From NCBI RefSeq assembly GCF_025567415.1, contig NZ_JAOQJV010000010.1:1-64000 (forward strand): 64,000 bases of DNA. Direction: 5' to 3'. The notes under the pieces are model-generated. The model ran no database searches and was not told the origin of the DNA. It saw only the letters and a program-made list of their open reading frames with translations. The stretch's first letter is position 1, and every line of letters starts with the position of its first letter. Positions 43,701 through 52,400 of this stretch are shown here, one piece after another. The translations under genes and the position numbers were made by a program. The DNA is from Claveliimonas ammoniilytica. GTDB taxonomy: Bacteria > Bacillota > Clostridia > Lachnospirales > Lachnospiraceae.

Positions 43701-44034
43701 TAATACGATCAATATCACAGAGCGGCAGCGGGAATTAGCTACATTGAAGGTATTGGGATTCTACGACGGAGAAGTGGCACAGTATGTATTCCGTGAAAAT
43801 ATTCTGTTGACGTTTATCGGCGCAGCAGTGGGTGTTGTGCTTGGCAAGGTTCTGCATTTGTTTACGATTCAGACGGTGGAAGTAGATGCAGCTATGTTTG
43901 GACGTAGTATCTATCTGCCGAGTTTTATTTATAGTCTGTTGTTTACCGTGGGATTTTCATTGTTGATCAACTGGATCATGTATTTTAAACTGAAGAAGAT
44001 CAATATGGTGGAGTCCTTGAAGAGCGTAGAGTAA
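40759..44034 (+). CDS. Large FtsX-type ABC permease with extracellular coiled coil
   Basis: A 1091-residue permease. First helix about 18-38; extracytoplasmic region about 40-560 containing a long Ala/Glu/Gln/Lys-rich coiled coil (about 255-520, repeated ELDQAK, ADAESQLADAKE and EQQLSDTKAALD patterns). The first FtsX core has three helices (about 560-690); then comes a second single helix (about 735), a second extracellular domain and a final three-helix FtsX core (about 965-1080). Similar giant permeases are common in gut Firmicutes, and the coiled coil may reach through the wall. ATG 40759 has AGGAG 7 nt upstream; the in-frame TTG six bases earlier is less likely. Confidence 0.9.
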   Translation: MKTTTIEFFREIKKSSGRFVSILFIVALGVAFFSGIRASEPDMRVTGDAYFDQANLMDIKVISTLGLTKDDVKAFEGLDSIDKAEGAYSGDFLNYDGEKQRALHVMSLSEDMNQITVTEGRLPEKSGECLADDESTYKVGDKIKLTSGTEDPVTDTLATDELTVVGTGNSPYYISYGRGSTTIGNGSLSAFLVVPRETFTQDVYTECYLLVKGAKACIAYTDEYEDLIDDAMDDVKELSNDRGIIRRRELVDDATRELDQAKIDLKEGKAKAEQELSDAETQIADAESQLADAKEKIRSGRAQIEEAKNTLTQKQQELDQAKAKYADGVQQLQDGRAQYEAGKTAFEAGKPEAEQKITEGEAALEQIQAGIDICNNGLEALKDMCGNDESIYGNPNTEIGAQYAGLVQQLEGLEQQKTELSAQLQMAKDQLASAEQQLSDTKAALDASEAALASVPAQLTSGQEQINAGWQELSEKEQELEKGMSEITENENKISDAKQDLEEGRTKAAQDIADGEDKIADGEKKIDDIPEAEWYIYDRSTLPEYNGYGENADRMKAIGKVFPVLFFLVAALISLTGMTRMVEEQRVQIGTMKALGYRRSTIAMKYIGYAFLATITGSILGVLVGEKILPYIIIYSYGILYHHIPEILVPYVPSYGIMASAAAIVCTLMATIFACYKELGAQPSELMRPPAPKVGKRVFMEQIPFIWKRLNFSWKSTVRNLMRYKKRFFMTIFGIGGCMALMIVGYGLRDSVYEIADIQYSEIQLYDGQIVLQEDLDEQDREHLNTFLDTDKDVVSYMDAYMKSITLKNGKKERQAYITVFGDVKNIGRYVDFHDRKSGEKYKLTDDGVIISEKTAKLLNAKVGDRITIQDEKNGDKELTISHICENYMGHYIYMTPAYYNKVFGTMPEYNSVLFETDDSYSQTQVEDVGEKIMKRDEVLSISYVHDIQEQLDEMLSSLNLVIIVLIISAGMLAFVVLYNLNTINITERQRELATLKVLGFYDGEVAQYVFRENILLTFIGAAVGVVLGKVLHLFTIQTVEVDAAMFGRSIYLPSFIYSLLFTVGFSLLINWIMYFKLKKINMVESLKSVE

Positions 44035-44105
44035 ATCTTCTTGAAGATGCTCCGGTGGACCTGGAAGACAGATTTAATAAACAGTTTATAAATTTAAGGA
44101 AATTA

Positions 44106-44132
44106 TTAGCACTCTTTTTGAAAGAGTGCTAA
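44106..44132. promoter_or_regulatory. CIRCE operator (HrcA-binding site)
   Basis: Perfect CIRCE: TTAGCACTC, 9 nt, GAGTGCTAA. HrcA repressor binds this element and releases it on heat or unfolded-protein stress. It lies just upstream of the htpG promoter and 113 bp before the htpG ATG. Confidence 0.95.
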
Positions 44133-44139
44133 TTTTCTA

Positions 44140-44168
44140 TTGACTTTTAAATTTTACAGTATTATCAT
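44140..44168 (+). promoter_or_regulatory. SigA-type promoter of htpG
   Basis: TTGACT (44140-44145), 17-bp spacer, TATCAT (44163-44168). Starts 8 bp after the CIRCE element, so bound HrcA would block polymerase. Confidence 0.65.
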
Positions 44169-44245
44169 AATTTTTGTACATAAAGTACGGGAAAAAGGGC
44201 TGGCAGGCTCTGATATTATATAGAATAAAAACAGGAGTGATAGAC

Positions 44246-46294
44246 ATGGCAAAAAAAGGTTCATTATCAATCAGCAGTGAGAATATTTTCCCAATTATTA
44301 AAAAGTGGGTATATTCCGATCATGACATTTTCTTCCGTGAGATGGTGTCGAATGGATGTGACGCGATCACTAAGCTTAAGAAGTTGGATATGATGGGTGA
44401 ATATCAGCTTCCGGATGATTACAAACCACAGATTCGTGTTGTTGTAAGCCCGGAAGATAAGACTTTGAAGTTTATCGATGATGGTCTTGGCATGACAGAA
44501 GATGAAGTTGAAGAATATATTACCCAGATTGCATTTTCCGGTGCAACAGAATTCCTGGAGAAGTATAAAGATAAGACATCAGAAGATGATATGATCGGTC
44601 ATTTCGGTCTTGGATTCTATTCTGCATTCATGGTTGCCGATGAGGTTCATATTGATACACTTTCTTATAAAGAAGGGGCAAAGCCGGTACACTGGGTAAG
44701 TGACGGAGGCACAGAATATGAGATGTCAGAAGGCGATAAGGAAGGTGTTGGTACCGAGATCACACTGTTCCTGAATGAGGATAGTTTACAGTTCGCGAAT
44801 GAATACCGTGCAAGAGAAGTACTGGAGAAATATTGCTCATTTATGCCTGTTCCGATCTATCTGGAGAAGGCGAATGCGGAGCAGGAGTATGAGACTATCG
44901 ATGAGGCAGATTTGAAAGAGGATGACGTAGTCGTAGAGCGTATCCATGAAGAAGCCAAGATGGAAGAAAAAGAGAATGAAAATGGTGAGAAGGAGATGGT
45001 AGAAGTATCTCCTGCCAAGGATAAAGTTAAGATCAACAAGCGTCCGGTACCGCTTAACGATACGACACCGTTGTGGACGAAACATCCGAATGAATGCAGC
45101 AAAGAAGACTACATTGATTTCTACCGCAAGGTATTTATGGATTACAAGGAGCCATTGTTCTGGATTCATCTGAACATGGATTATCCATTCAACTTGAAAG
45201 GTATCCTGTACTTCCCGAAGATTAATACCGAATATGATTCTGTAGAGGGAACCATTAAGCTGTATAACAATCAGGTCTTTATCGCAGATAATATCAAAGA
45301 AGTAATTCCGGAATTTCTGATGGTATTAAAGGGAGTGATTGACTGCCCGGATCTGCCACTGAACGTATCCAGAAGTGCTCTGCAGAATGATGGATTTGTT
45401 AATAAGATCGCGGATTATATTTCCAAGAAGGTTGCAGATAAGCTGAGCGGAATGTGCAAGACAGACAAAGAGTCTTATGAGAAGTATTGGGATGATATCA
45501 GTCCGTTTATCAAGTTTGGATGCCTGAAGGATGAGAAGTTCTGTGATAAGATGACAGATTACATCTTGTTCAAGAATATTGATCATAAGTATCTGACACT
45601 GAAAGAGTGTGTAGAGAATAATGGTGGCAAGCTGGAAGATAAGAAAGCAGAGAAGCCGGAAGGTGACAACGCTGAGAATAAAGAGCAGACTACCATCTAC
45701 TATGTGACAGATGAACAGCAGCAGAGCCAGTACATCAATATGTTCCGTGCGCAGGGACAGGATGCTGTGATCCTGTCACACAACATTGACTCTCCGTTCA
45801 TTACACAGTTAGAGCAGCGCAATCCGGAACTGAAGTTCCAGAGAATTGATGCGGATGTCAATGCATCTTCTAAGGAAGAAGTATCTGAGGAAGAGAAGGA
45901 GGCATTCCAGAAGACAACCGATGAACTGGTTGCACTGTTCCGTAAAGAGCTTGGCAATGAGAATCTGGAAGTGAAGGTAGAGAAGATCAAAGATGAGTCT
46001 GTGGCAGCTATGATCACACTGTCAGAAGAAAGTCGCCGTATGCAGGATATGATGAAGATGTATGGTATGGCAGGTATGGATCCGTCTATGTTTGGAACGA
46101 CCGGCACACTGGTACTGAATGCGAATCATCCGCTGGTACAGTATGTACAGGCACATAAGGATGAAGAGAATACAGGTATCTTCTGTAAGCAGTTATATGA
46201 CCTGGCTATGCTGGCGCATAAGCCGTTATCACCGGAAGAGATGACAGCTTTCGTACAGAGAAGTAATGAGATTATGCTGAAGCTTGCAAAATAA
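44246..46294 (+). CDS. htpG: HSP90-family chaperone HtpG
   Basis: A 682-residue HSP90. GHKL ATPase domain (1 to about 240) with REMVSNGCDAITKL, DDGLGMTEDEVEEYI (the ATP-binding DxGxG) and IGHFGLGFYSAFMVA; middle domain (about 255-440) with TKHPNECSKEDYIDFY and the catalytic-loop Arg region LPLNVSRSALQND; C-terminal dimerisation domain (about 530-682). Acidic insertion at about 215-255. ATG 44246 is set by AGGAGTGA; an open frame continues upstream without homology. Under CIRCE/HrcA control, unlike B. subtilis htpG. Confidence 0.95.
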   Translation: MAKKGSLSISSENIFPIIKKWVYSDHDIFFREMVSNGCDAITKLKKLDMMGEYQLPDDYKPQIRVVVSPEDKTLKFIDDGLGMTEDEVEEYITQIAFSGATEFLEKYKDKTSEDDMIGHFGLGFYSAFMVADEVHIDTLSYKEGAKPVHWVSDGGTEYEMSEGDKEGVGTEITLFLNEDSLQFANEYRAREVLEKYCSFMPVPIYLEKANAEQEYETIDEADLKEDDVVVERIHEEAKMEEKENENGEKEMVEVSPAKDKVKINKRPVPLNDTTPLWTKHPNECSKEDYIDFYRKVFMDYKEPLFWIHLNMDYPFNLKGILYFPKINTEYDSVEGTIKLYNNQVFIADNIKEVIPEFLMVLKGVIDCPDLPLNVSRSALQNDGFVNKIADYISKKVADKLSGMCKTDKESYEKYWDDISPFIKFGCLKDEKFCDKMTDYILFKNIDHKYLTLKECVENNGGKLEDKKAEKPEGDNAENKEQTTIYYVTDEQQQSQYINMFRAQGQDAVILSHNIDSPFITQLEQRNPELKFQRIDADVNASSKEEVSEEEKEAFQKTTDELVALFRKELGNENLEVKVEKIKDESVAAMITLSEESRRMQDMMKMYGMAGMDPSMFGTTGTLVLNANHPLVQYVQAHKDEENTGIFCKQLYDLAMLAHKPLSPEEMTAFVQRSNEIMLKLAK

Positions 46295-46306
46295 TGTGAT
46301 ATAATG

Positions 46307-46341
46307 AATCCGTCGATGGTGATGACTATCGGCGGATTTTT
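46307..46341 (+). terminator. Terminator after htpG
   Basis: AATCCG-t-CGAT / ATCG-g-CGGATT stem with TTTTT tail, 12 nt after the htpG stop. Confidence 0.85.
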
Positions 46342-46414
46342 GTACAGGTCGAATAGGTGCCAGCCTGCTCGATTATTGAGGTTATGAGATTCCATTTCAC
46401 AGGAGGATAAGCAA

Positions 46415-47488
46415 ATGAATACAAGAACAGAACGCATTATGAAGGCATTGGAAGAACGTGGATTAAGCCAGATGTTGGTAGTAGATCCGATGTCTATTTA
46501 TTATATGACAGGAATTTACATTGAACCATATGAGCGTTTCTTTGGACTGTTGTTAAGAAAAAATGGGGAGCATGTATTATTTTTGAATAACTTGTTTACC
46601 ATTCCGGACGGTGTGGAGCTGAAGCAGGTATGGTACAGTGACACGGATCCAGTCATGGATTATGTGATGGAATATATCGATAAAGGCAGTAAATTAGGCG
46701 TGGATAAAGATATCAAAGCAAGATTCTTATTGCCACTGATGGAAAATCAGGCAGCTACAGGATTTGAGAATTCTTCTCTGGCAGTGGATCTTACCCGTGG
46801 TATTAAGGATGAAGAAGAAAAAGACAAGATGCGTGCAGCATCTAAGGTCAATGATCAGGCTATAGCGAGATTCCGTGAGCTTGTAAAAGAAGGCATTACA
46901 GAGAAAGAGATCGCTGATCAGACTCTTGAGATCTACAAAGAACTGGGAGCAGAGGGATTCTCCTTTGATCCGATCGTGTCTTTTGGAGCCAATGCAGCCG
47001 ATCCGCATCACATGCCAGATGATACGGTGCTGAAAGCAGGAGATGTGATCCTGTTTGATGTGGGATGTATCAAGGACGGATACTGCTCTGATATGACACG
47101 TACCTTCTGCTATAAAGAAGTAACAGCGAAGAATAAAGAGATCTATAATCTGGTACTGAATGCAAATCGTTCAGCTATCGCAAAGATCAAACCTGGCGTA
47201 CCGCTTTGTGAACTGGATAAAACAGCCAGAGATATTATCACTGAAGCAGGATACGGTGAGGGATTCAATCATCGTCTGGGACATTTTATCGGATTGTCTG
47301 AGCATGAGTTTGGTGATGTATCGTTGACAAATGAGACAAAAGCAGAGCCTGGCATGATCTTCTCTATTGAGCCTGGTATTTATTTGCCGGGAGATACAGG
47401 AGTTCGAATTGAGGATCTGGTACTGGTAACAGAAGACGGTGTGGAAGTGCTGAACTCTTATACTAAAGAACTGCAGGTTATTGAATAA
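46415..47488 (+). CDS. M24-family Xaa-Pro aminopeptidase/dipeptidase
   Basis: A 357-residue pita-bread metallopeptidase. The creatinase-like N-domain (1-125) is followed by the M24 catalytic domain with metal ligands in ILFDVGCIKDGYCSDMTRTF (two Asp), HRLGHFIGLSEHE (His), MIFSIEPGIYLPG (Glu) and GVRIEDLVLV (Glu). It removes N-terminal residues preceding proline or splits Xaa-Pro dipeptides. AGGAGG precedes the ATG. It begins 120 nt after htpG and appears separately transcribed. Confidence 0.92.
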   Translation: MNTRTERIMKALEERGLSQMLVVDPMSIYYMTGIYIEPYERFFGLLLRKNGEHVLFLNNLFTIPDGVELKQVWYSDTDPVMDYVMEYIDKGSKLGVDKDIKARFLLPLMENQAATGFENSSLAVDLTRGIKDEEEKDKMRAASKVNDQAIARFRELVKEGITEKEIADQTLEIYKELGAEGFSFDPIVSFGANAADPHHMPDDTVLKAGDVILFDVGCIKDGYCSDMTRTFCYKEVTAKNKEIYNLVLNANRSAIAKIKPGVPLCELDKTARDIITEAGYGEGFNHRLGHFIGLSEHEFGDVSLTNETKAEPGMIFSIEPGIYLPGDTGVRIEDLVLVTEDGVEVLNSYTKELQVIE

Positions 47489-47527
47489 AACGATAGATTT
47501 GAAGGAAAGACACGGAGGATATGTGCA

Positions 47528-48643
47528 ATGAAGTTATTTCAGCAGAAGACGGTAATTAACAAATGTGAGACGGCAAAAGAATTTGCAGAGGCGTATCAGA
47601 TTGGCAAGGGAGATTTTATCCTGGCGAGCAAGAGTACCTATGATGCGTATTTTACGCCGTTAGGTCTGGATGCCCATGTGGAATACAAGAGCGAGTATGG
47701 AAAAGGAGAACCGACGGATGTGATGATCGATGCGCTGATCGCAGATTATAAAGCATCCGGATGTGACCGTATCATAGCGATCGGTGGCGGTGGAGTCATC
47801 GATATGGCTAAGATTCTGGTGCTGGAAGGTGAACATACTGCTGAGCAGGTGTACCGCAGACAGGTACCTCTGAAGAAAGCGCATACCCTGATTGCAGTAC
47901 CTACCACTTGCGGTGCAGGATCAGAAGTGTCCAACGTATCTATCGCAGAATTGACCAGTATTCACAGTAAAATGGGATTAGCGGACGACAGCATTTTTGC
48001 GGATGAGGCAGTGCTTGTGCCGGAGCTTTTGACCAAGCTTCCGTATTCATTTTTTGCTACCAGTGCGATTGATGCATTTATCCATGCCATCGAATCTTAT
48101 GTGTCACCAAAGGCAACGCTGTATACACGGATGTTCAGCAACCAGGCAATGGAAATGATCCTGGATGGATTCCAGAAGATTGTGGAGCATGGACCGGAAT
48201 ATCGCATGGAGATTCTGGATCAGTTCTTGATAGCAAGTGATCTTGCCGGTGTGGCATTTGGCAATGCGGGAACAGGTGCGGTGCATGCTATGTCCTATCC
48301 GCTGAGTGGTGAGTATCATGTGGCACACGGCGAAGCCAACTATCTGTTCCTGACAGCTGTATTTGCAGAATATCAGAGAGTGAATCCAGATGGAGAATTA
48401 AAAGAGCTGAATGAGCATCTTGCCGGACTTCTTCACTGCGAAGTAGATCAGGTATATGTAGAAATCGAGAAGCTCTTAGATAAGATCATTGCCAGAAAGA
48501 AGCTTCATGAGTATGGCATGACAGAGGATCAGATCCAGAGCTTTGCAGAAGGCGTAGAGCAGAACCAGCAGAGATTGCTGAACCAGAGCTATGTAAAGTT
48601 TAATGTGGAGCAGATGGTGAAGATCTATCGTCAGCTGTTCTGA
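47528..48643 (+). CDS. Iron-containing alcohol dehydrogenase, 4-hydroxybutyrate dehydrogenase-like
   Basis: A 371-residue group III (Fe-ADH) dehydrogenase: NAD-binding GGGGVIDMAKIL (about 88), VPTTCGAGSEVSNVSIAE (about 128), metal ligands in SAIDAFIHAIESYVS (Asp/His, about 183), and the later histidines in GAVHAMSYPLSGEYHVAHGE (about 254). The sequence pattern, in particular GAGSEVSNVSI and HVAHGEANY, is close to clostridial 4-hydroxybutyrate dehydrogenases, which interconvert succinate semialdehyde and 4-hydroxybutyrate. Neighbouring genes of that pathway are absent, so the substrate stays uncertain. Confidence 0.85.
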   Translation: MKLFQQKTVINKCETAKEFAEAYQIGKGDFILASKSTYDAYFTPLGLDAHVEYKSEYGKGEPTDVMIDALIADYKASGCDRIIAIGGGGVIDMAKILVLEGEHTAEQVYRRQVPLKKAHTLIAVPTTCGAGSEVSNVSIAELTSIHSKMGLADDSIFADEAVLVPELLTKLPYSFFATSAIDAFIHAIESYVSPKATLYTRMFSNQAMEMILDGFQKIVEHGPEYRMEILDQFLIASDLAGVAFGNAGTGAVHAMSYPLSGEYHVAHGEANYLFLTAVFAEYQRVNPDGELKELNEHLAGLLHCEVDQVYVEIEKLLDKIIARKKLHEYGMTEDQIQSFAEGVEQNQQRLLNQSYVKFNVEQMVKIYRQLF

Positions 48644-48665
48644 GATAATAAATGGAGGCAGGAAC

Positions 48666-49136
48666 ATGGGCTTTTTTGATGATGTGAAGAACAGCCTGAC
48701 AGAGAAAAGTCAGGATCTGAGCAAGAAGGCGAAAGATACGACAGAGATTTATCGCCTGAATAATGCGAATAAATCTATGGAAAAAGAAGTTGAGAAGCTT
48801 ATCTATCAGATTGGATTAAGATACTATGCAAATCACAAAGACGAGTGTGAAGAGAAATGTCCGGATCTGATTGAACAGATTGATCAGCTTTATCAGACAA
48901 TGGAGGCGAATAAGCAGCAGATTGAGCAACTTTCAATGGTTGAGGTATGTCCGAACTGTGGTAAGAAACTGGACCCGAATGCGAAGTTCTGTGTGAATTG
49001 CGGAACAGCTATCAATCGTGAGCCAGCACCGGCTACACCGAATCCGTCAGGAAAGGTGTGCGCCGCCTGCGGAACGCCACTGGAAGATGACGCTGCATTC
49101 TGTACTAATTGCGGAACTCCGGTGAAGAATGATTAA
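48666..49136 (+). CDS. Zinc-ribbon protein with N-terminal coiled coil
   Basis: A 156-residue protein. Residues 1-95 are charged, helical and probably coiled coil (DDVKNSLTEKSQDLSKKAKD; later YQTMEANKQQIEQL). Two C-terminal zinc ribbons follow: VCPNCGKKLDPNAKFCVNCG (about 99) and VCAACGTPLEDDAAFCTNCG (about 131). Function unknown; such proteins often bind partners at the membrane or RNA polymerase. GGAGG precedes the ATG. It ends at a terminator shared with the divergent-side regulator. Confidence 0.85.
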   Translation: MGFFDDVKNSLTEKSQDLSKKAKDTTEIYRLNNANKSMEKEVEKLIYQIGLRYYANHKDECEEKCPDLIEQIDQLYQTMEANKQQIEQLSMVEVCPNCGKKLDPNAKFCVNCGTAINREPAPATPNPSGKVCAACGTPLEDDAAFCTNCGTPVKND

Positions 49137-49150
49137 AATAATTATAGAAG

Positions 49151-49183
49151 ATAAAAGCCATGGCTCAGAGCTATGGCTTTTAT
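49151..49183. terminator. Bidirectional terminator
   Basis: Perfect 11-bp stem ATAAAAGCCAT / ATGGCTTTTAT, with further GC pairs inside. It lies between the converging zinc-ribbon gene and the LevR-like regulator gene. Confidence 0.88.
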
Positions 49184-49191
49184 AGGTTCTC

Positions 49192-51642
49192 TTAACTTTC
49201 TTCATTCTGCTGATAGTAAGGCAGGAATATCTCTATAACATATCCCATTTCACTGGCAGGAATCTGTACGGAAAATAATTCAGTGATGATCTCAAAATTT
49301 TTCTCCAATACATTGAATAGTGTCGCATGCTGTTTGATCAGTATACGTGCTTTTGGATAGACGAACGGCTCTTTTCTTATACAACGTTCCAAAGCAAACG
49401 ATGTATGAAAAATGAATTTGATCAACAGGTCGTCCGAATACGGAATGGACAGATCCTGCAAAATGTTCAACAGAACATGGAACAGAGCCTGGCATGCCTT
49501 TTCTGGATTCAGGAAGACCAACGATTCAGACAGCAGCTTTTCCTGAATATTCTGAAGAAGTTCCTGCGCCGGTGTCTCTACCGAAGTCTCTGCCGTGACC
49601 TGTTCGGTGGTCAGTGAATCAAAAGCATTGGAGGACTGAATCGTAGCACCCAGAGATTCGACGTGTTCTGCAATCGATACGATCTTCTGAATCGTCATAT
49701 CCTCTACGATCGTGTATTTGCCGGAAAAATGTTTTGAAATCAGCGAACTGTGTTTTGGAATAATTGACTGGTCAGTGATGATGATAACACCTCGACCACG
49801 GTCGATTTTGCGCATTTTCTCAGCAATTTCATGCATAATTGCTTCTGCCGGTTCATCCTCTGATACGGTCATATAGGATGCATGGGTTTTGAACTTCTGA
49901 CCATTAATAAAATCAGCATAATTTCTGGAAATTTCTCTTCCGGAGGAAATGATCAGAAGCTGGATATATCGTCTGTCAATCCACTGGGAAGACAGGTACA
50001 GATATGTCGCAATATAATCCACTTCAATGGACGGAAGCTTAACGTGATCTGTTTCGTTCAGTGTGGAGGAGATCCTGCTGGCATAGGCGTAATCACTTCC
50101 TCTGGCAATCTTGTTATTCAGACTGACGGTGGAAGAGGTAACGCCTGATTTTAGATTGTTCAGCTCTCCGGAAATGTGAAGAAGCAGACCATAGAGCAGA
50201 TTCTCGCTTTTACAGATTGCATGATTCTGGACGATCGGATGGATCGTGTCATAAAGCGACTGTAACATGACAGACCGAAGGCTGTTCAGCTGTGAATTAG
50301 CAGCAGATTCAATATCACTAATACACTGATTGATGAGCTCATCACCAACTTTGCGGACGGTCAACGGGTTATCATTCTTGTTCGGCTGATCCAGATCATA
50401 CAGAAGCTGCAGTTCTGGATTGAGTTTCTGTGCTGAAAAGAAGAAATATTCTGTTGAGAACAGGTTCAGTGTTTCATTAAGCTCTGCAATGTGATCGTCG
50501 ACATTGAAGATATTCTCCAGCACAGGTGTGGACAGATCATCCAGATCGATGTCGATAAACATAGAATTCTCTTCGATATACCGCTGATAACCACTGGCAC
50601 ATGCCTGACGGATCTCGGAACGCTGATGCGCCAGGTTTCCGCTATATTCAGACATGGTAAGACAGCTCAGCGCGTCCTTGGAAATACGGATCGTCTTGTC
50701 AATTGTGAGTGCTTCATCCTGAAGATATTGCATGATGATCACCAGTTTTTCTACAATGGATCGCTCATACAGATTCGGCATATCGATAAACATTGGAAAA
50801 CATCTGCGTAAATCCCCGTCATTTCTCAGAACTGCTGTGGATGCAGTGGCAATGATCAGGGATGACAACGGAATCGTCTTGTTGGAATTGATCGGTGAAA
50901 ATGATTTATCCAAAATGGCATTGTACAGGGAACTTAACACACCTGACGGCAGCTGGTCGATATTATTCATAATGATAATATGATTGGAAGACTGTTGAAA
51001 AAGTCCTCGCTTCCAGGTGTTCGTTTTTGCAATGTATTCACCGAACAGCAATTTAAGCAATGTGTTATCGGGAGCACCGCTATAATTCAGACACTCGACA
51101 ATATGAACCTTCTTCTTATCATCAATAAAATGTGCATCTCTTGCATAATTGGACATTGCCTTCGCAAATTGAAAACGTCCGGTACCTCTATCGCCGATGA
51201 TTAGTGTGTTCAGTCCGGAAGGATACAGGATTGCTGACTTTGCCTTGCGCACCGGTTCTGCCATTTTTGAATGACGAAGATTGGTGATATAGCGGTTAAA
51301 GGTGTTGATATGATCCTGCCGTACCTTGGATGCAGATGCATTGGCGGTAGCCAGATAGTCCTTGATTGTCTTGTCCTTTGGAATGATGGAAGGAATGTAA
51401 GCGTGTTCTACATAGCGGTCCAGTGCTGACCGGTCCATAAAGAATACCGGTCTCGAATCCGTTTTGATCAGTCTTCCTTCATTATAAAGCTGATTAAGAA
51501 GTCTGGATATGTTGGCACGGTTCATTTTCAGGTCCAGGCTGACCGTCAGCGTGTCCAGACCCAGCGATTCAAATTGTTCTTCTTTTAATTTGGTAATCGT
51601 ATCATTACGAATATGTTGATATACCTGTTCTTTTTTCTCCAT
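49192..51642 (-). CDS. LevR/DagR-like PTS regulator with degenerate AAA+ domain
   Basis: An 816-residue protein with the layout of LevR-type regulators: N-terminal winged HTH (1-70, including NRANISRLLNQLYNEGRLIK), AAA+ domain (about 110-370), PRD-like region, EIIA-Man-like domain (about 545-680) and a C-terminal PRD (about 710-816). The motor looks inactive: Walker A reads GDRGTGR (no Lys), Walker B reads IIIMNNID (no DE pair), and the GAFTGA loop that contacts sigma-54 is absent (GEYIAKTNTW). It is divergent from the Man-PTS operon and presumably regulates it, but perhaps not through sigma-54. GGGAGAC precedes the ATG. Confidence 0.85.
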   Translation of the reverse strand: MEKKEQVYQHIRNDTITKLKEEQFESLGLDTLTVSLDLKMNRANISRLLNQLYNEGRLIKTDSRPVFFMDRSALDRYVEHAYIPSIIPKDKTIKDYLATANASASKVRQDHINTFNRYITNLRHSKMAEPVRKAKSAILYPSGLNTLIIGDRGTGRFQFAKAMSNYARDAHFIDDKKKVHIVECLNYSGAPDNTLLKLLFGEYIAKTNTWKRGLFQQSSNHIIIMNNIDQLPSGVLSSLYNAILDKSFSPINSNKTIPLSSLIIATASTAVLRNDGDLRRCFPMFIDMPNLYERSIVEKLVIIMQYLQDEALTIDKTIRISKDALSCLTMSEYSGNLAHQRSEIRQACASGYQRYIEENSMFIDIDLDDLSTPVLENIFNVDDHIAELNETLNLFSTEYFFFSAQKLNPELQLLYDLDQPNKNDNPLTVRKVGDELINQCISDIESAANSQLNSLRSVMLQSLYDTIHPIVQNHAICKSENLLYGLLLHISGELNNLKSGVTSSTVSLNNKIARGSDYAYASRISSTLNETDHVKLPSIEVDYIATYLYLSSQWIDRRYIQLLIISSGREISRNYADFINGQKFKTHASYMTVSEDEPAEAIMHEIAEKMRKIDRGRGVIIITDQSIIPKHSSLISKHFSGKYTIVEDMTIQKIVSIAEHVESLGATIQSSNAFDSLTTEQVTAETSVETPAQELLQNIQEKLLSESLVFLNPEKACQALFHVLLNILQDLSIPYSDDLLIKFIFHTSFALERCIRKEPFVYPKARILIKQHATLFNVLEKNFEIITELFSVQIPASEMGYVIEIFLPYYQQNEES

Positions 51643-51962
51643 GGTGTCTCCCTTCTGAGCAAAAAAATAAAAAAAGTATAAAGAAAACTGTGTAAATTAT
51701 TGCGTAATTCGAACACAGAAAGTGTATTTACCGTGTCGGTACTTTGTATTATCTATGAAAAACTGTAAAAATTCAACTGCAAAATTCGTGAAAAATAGAA
51801 CAAAGTTGTCAAAAACAGCATAAAATGGCGGAAAAAGATAAGATACACAAAAGGCGCAGTGTGTAAAAAAACCTAAAATTTTACAAAAAAATAGTTGGGT
51901 GCTAAAGTGTGTTCATCGAGATTATTGCAATAATTCCGGAGAATGAAGGAGGGAAGAATTAG
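51643..51962. promoter_or_regulatory. Divergent regulatory region of LevR-like gene and PTS operon
   Basis: A 320-bp AT-rich gap. For the PTS operon I see TTTACA (51880-51885), 17-bp spacer, TAAAGT (51903-51908), a plausible sigma-A promoter 55 bp before the EIIA start. No -24/-12 (TGGCAC-N5-TTGCA) sigma-54 promoter is visible. AAAACTGT followed by TAAA-type sequence occurs twice (about 51684 and 51758), a possible regulator site. GGAGGG precedes the EIIA ATG. Confidence 0.55.
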
Positions 51963-52382
51963 ATGGTAGCATTATTATTGGTCACACATGGTGATCTGGC
52001 AAATGCATTAGTAGGAAGCGCAAAGCTGATCATGGGAGAAGCACCTTTGGTTGAGAGCTACGGATTATATCATGGTGACGATATAGACGCGCTGAAAGAT
52101 ACAGTCAAGGACGCAATCGTCCGACTGGAAGAGCAGTCAGGAGGAGATGGAGTATTGGTTCTGACCGATCTGCTTGGAGGCAGCCCGTACAATGCAACTG
52201 CACGAAGCTTTTATGAATTAGGCAGTGAAGTGAAGGCGGAGTGTATTACCGGAGTTAATTTACCGATGGTTCTGGAAGCGGCATCCGGTACATCCTATAT
52301 GACCCTGGAAGAACTCAAGAACGCTTGCCTGACCTCAGGTCCGGACGGCATCGTTAACTTAAAAGACAAGATTCAGATCTAA
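51963..52382 (+). CDS. PTS Man-family EIIA component
   Basis: A 139-residue EIIA-Man domain. The phosphorylated histidine is His9 in LLLVTHGDLANAL; the conserved LVLTDLLGGSPYNATA lies at about 60-75. It accepts phosphate from HPr and passes it to the separate EIIB encoded four genes downstream. First gene of the operon A-C-D-hydroxyacid dehydrogenase-B-aldolase. Confidence 0.95.
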   Translation: MVALLLVTHGDLANALVGSAKLIMGEAPLVESYGLYHGDDIDALKDTVKDAIVRLEEQSGGDGVLVLTDLLGGSPYNATARSFYELGSEVKAECITGVNLPMVLEAASGTSYMTLEELKNACLTSGPDGIVNLKDKIQI

Positions 52383-52400
52383 AAGGAGGAGAAGAGAATT

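Noticed and set aside
51643..51962. Sigma-54 (-24/-12) promoter expected for a LevR-controlled PTS operon
   Set aside because: TTGCA at 51924-51928 lacks a matching TGGC element at the right distance; only a sigma-A-like pair is visible.
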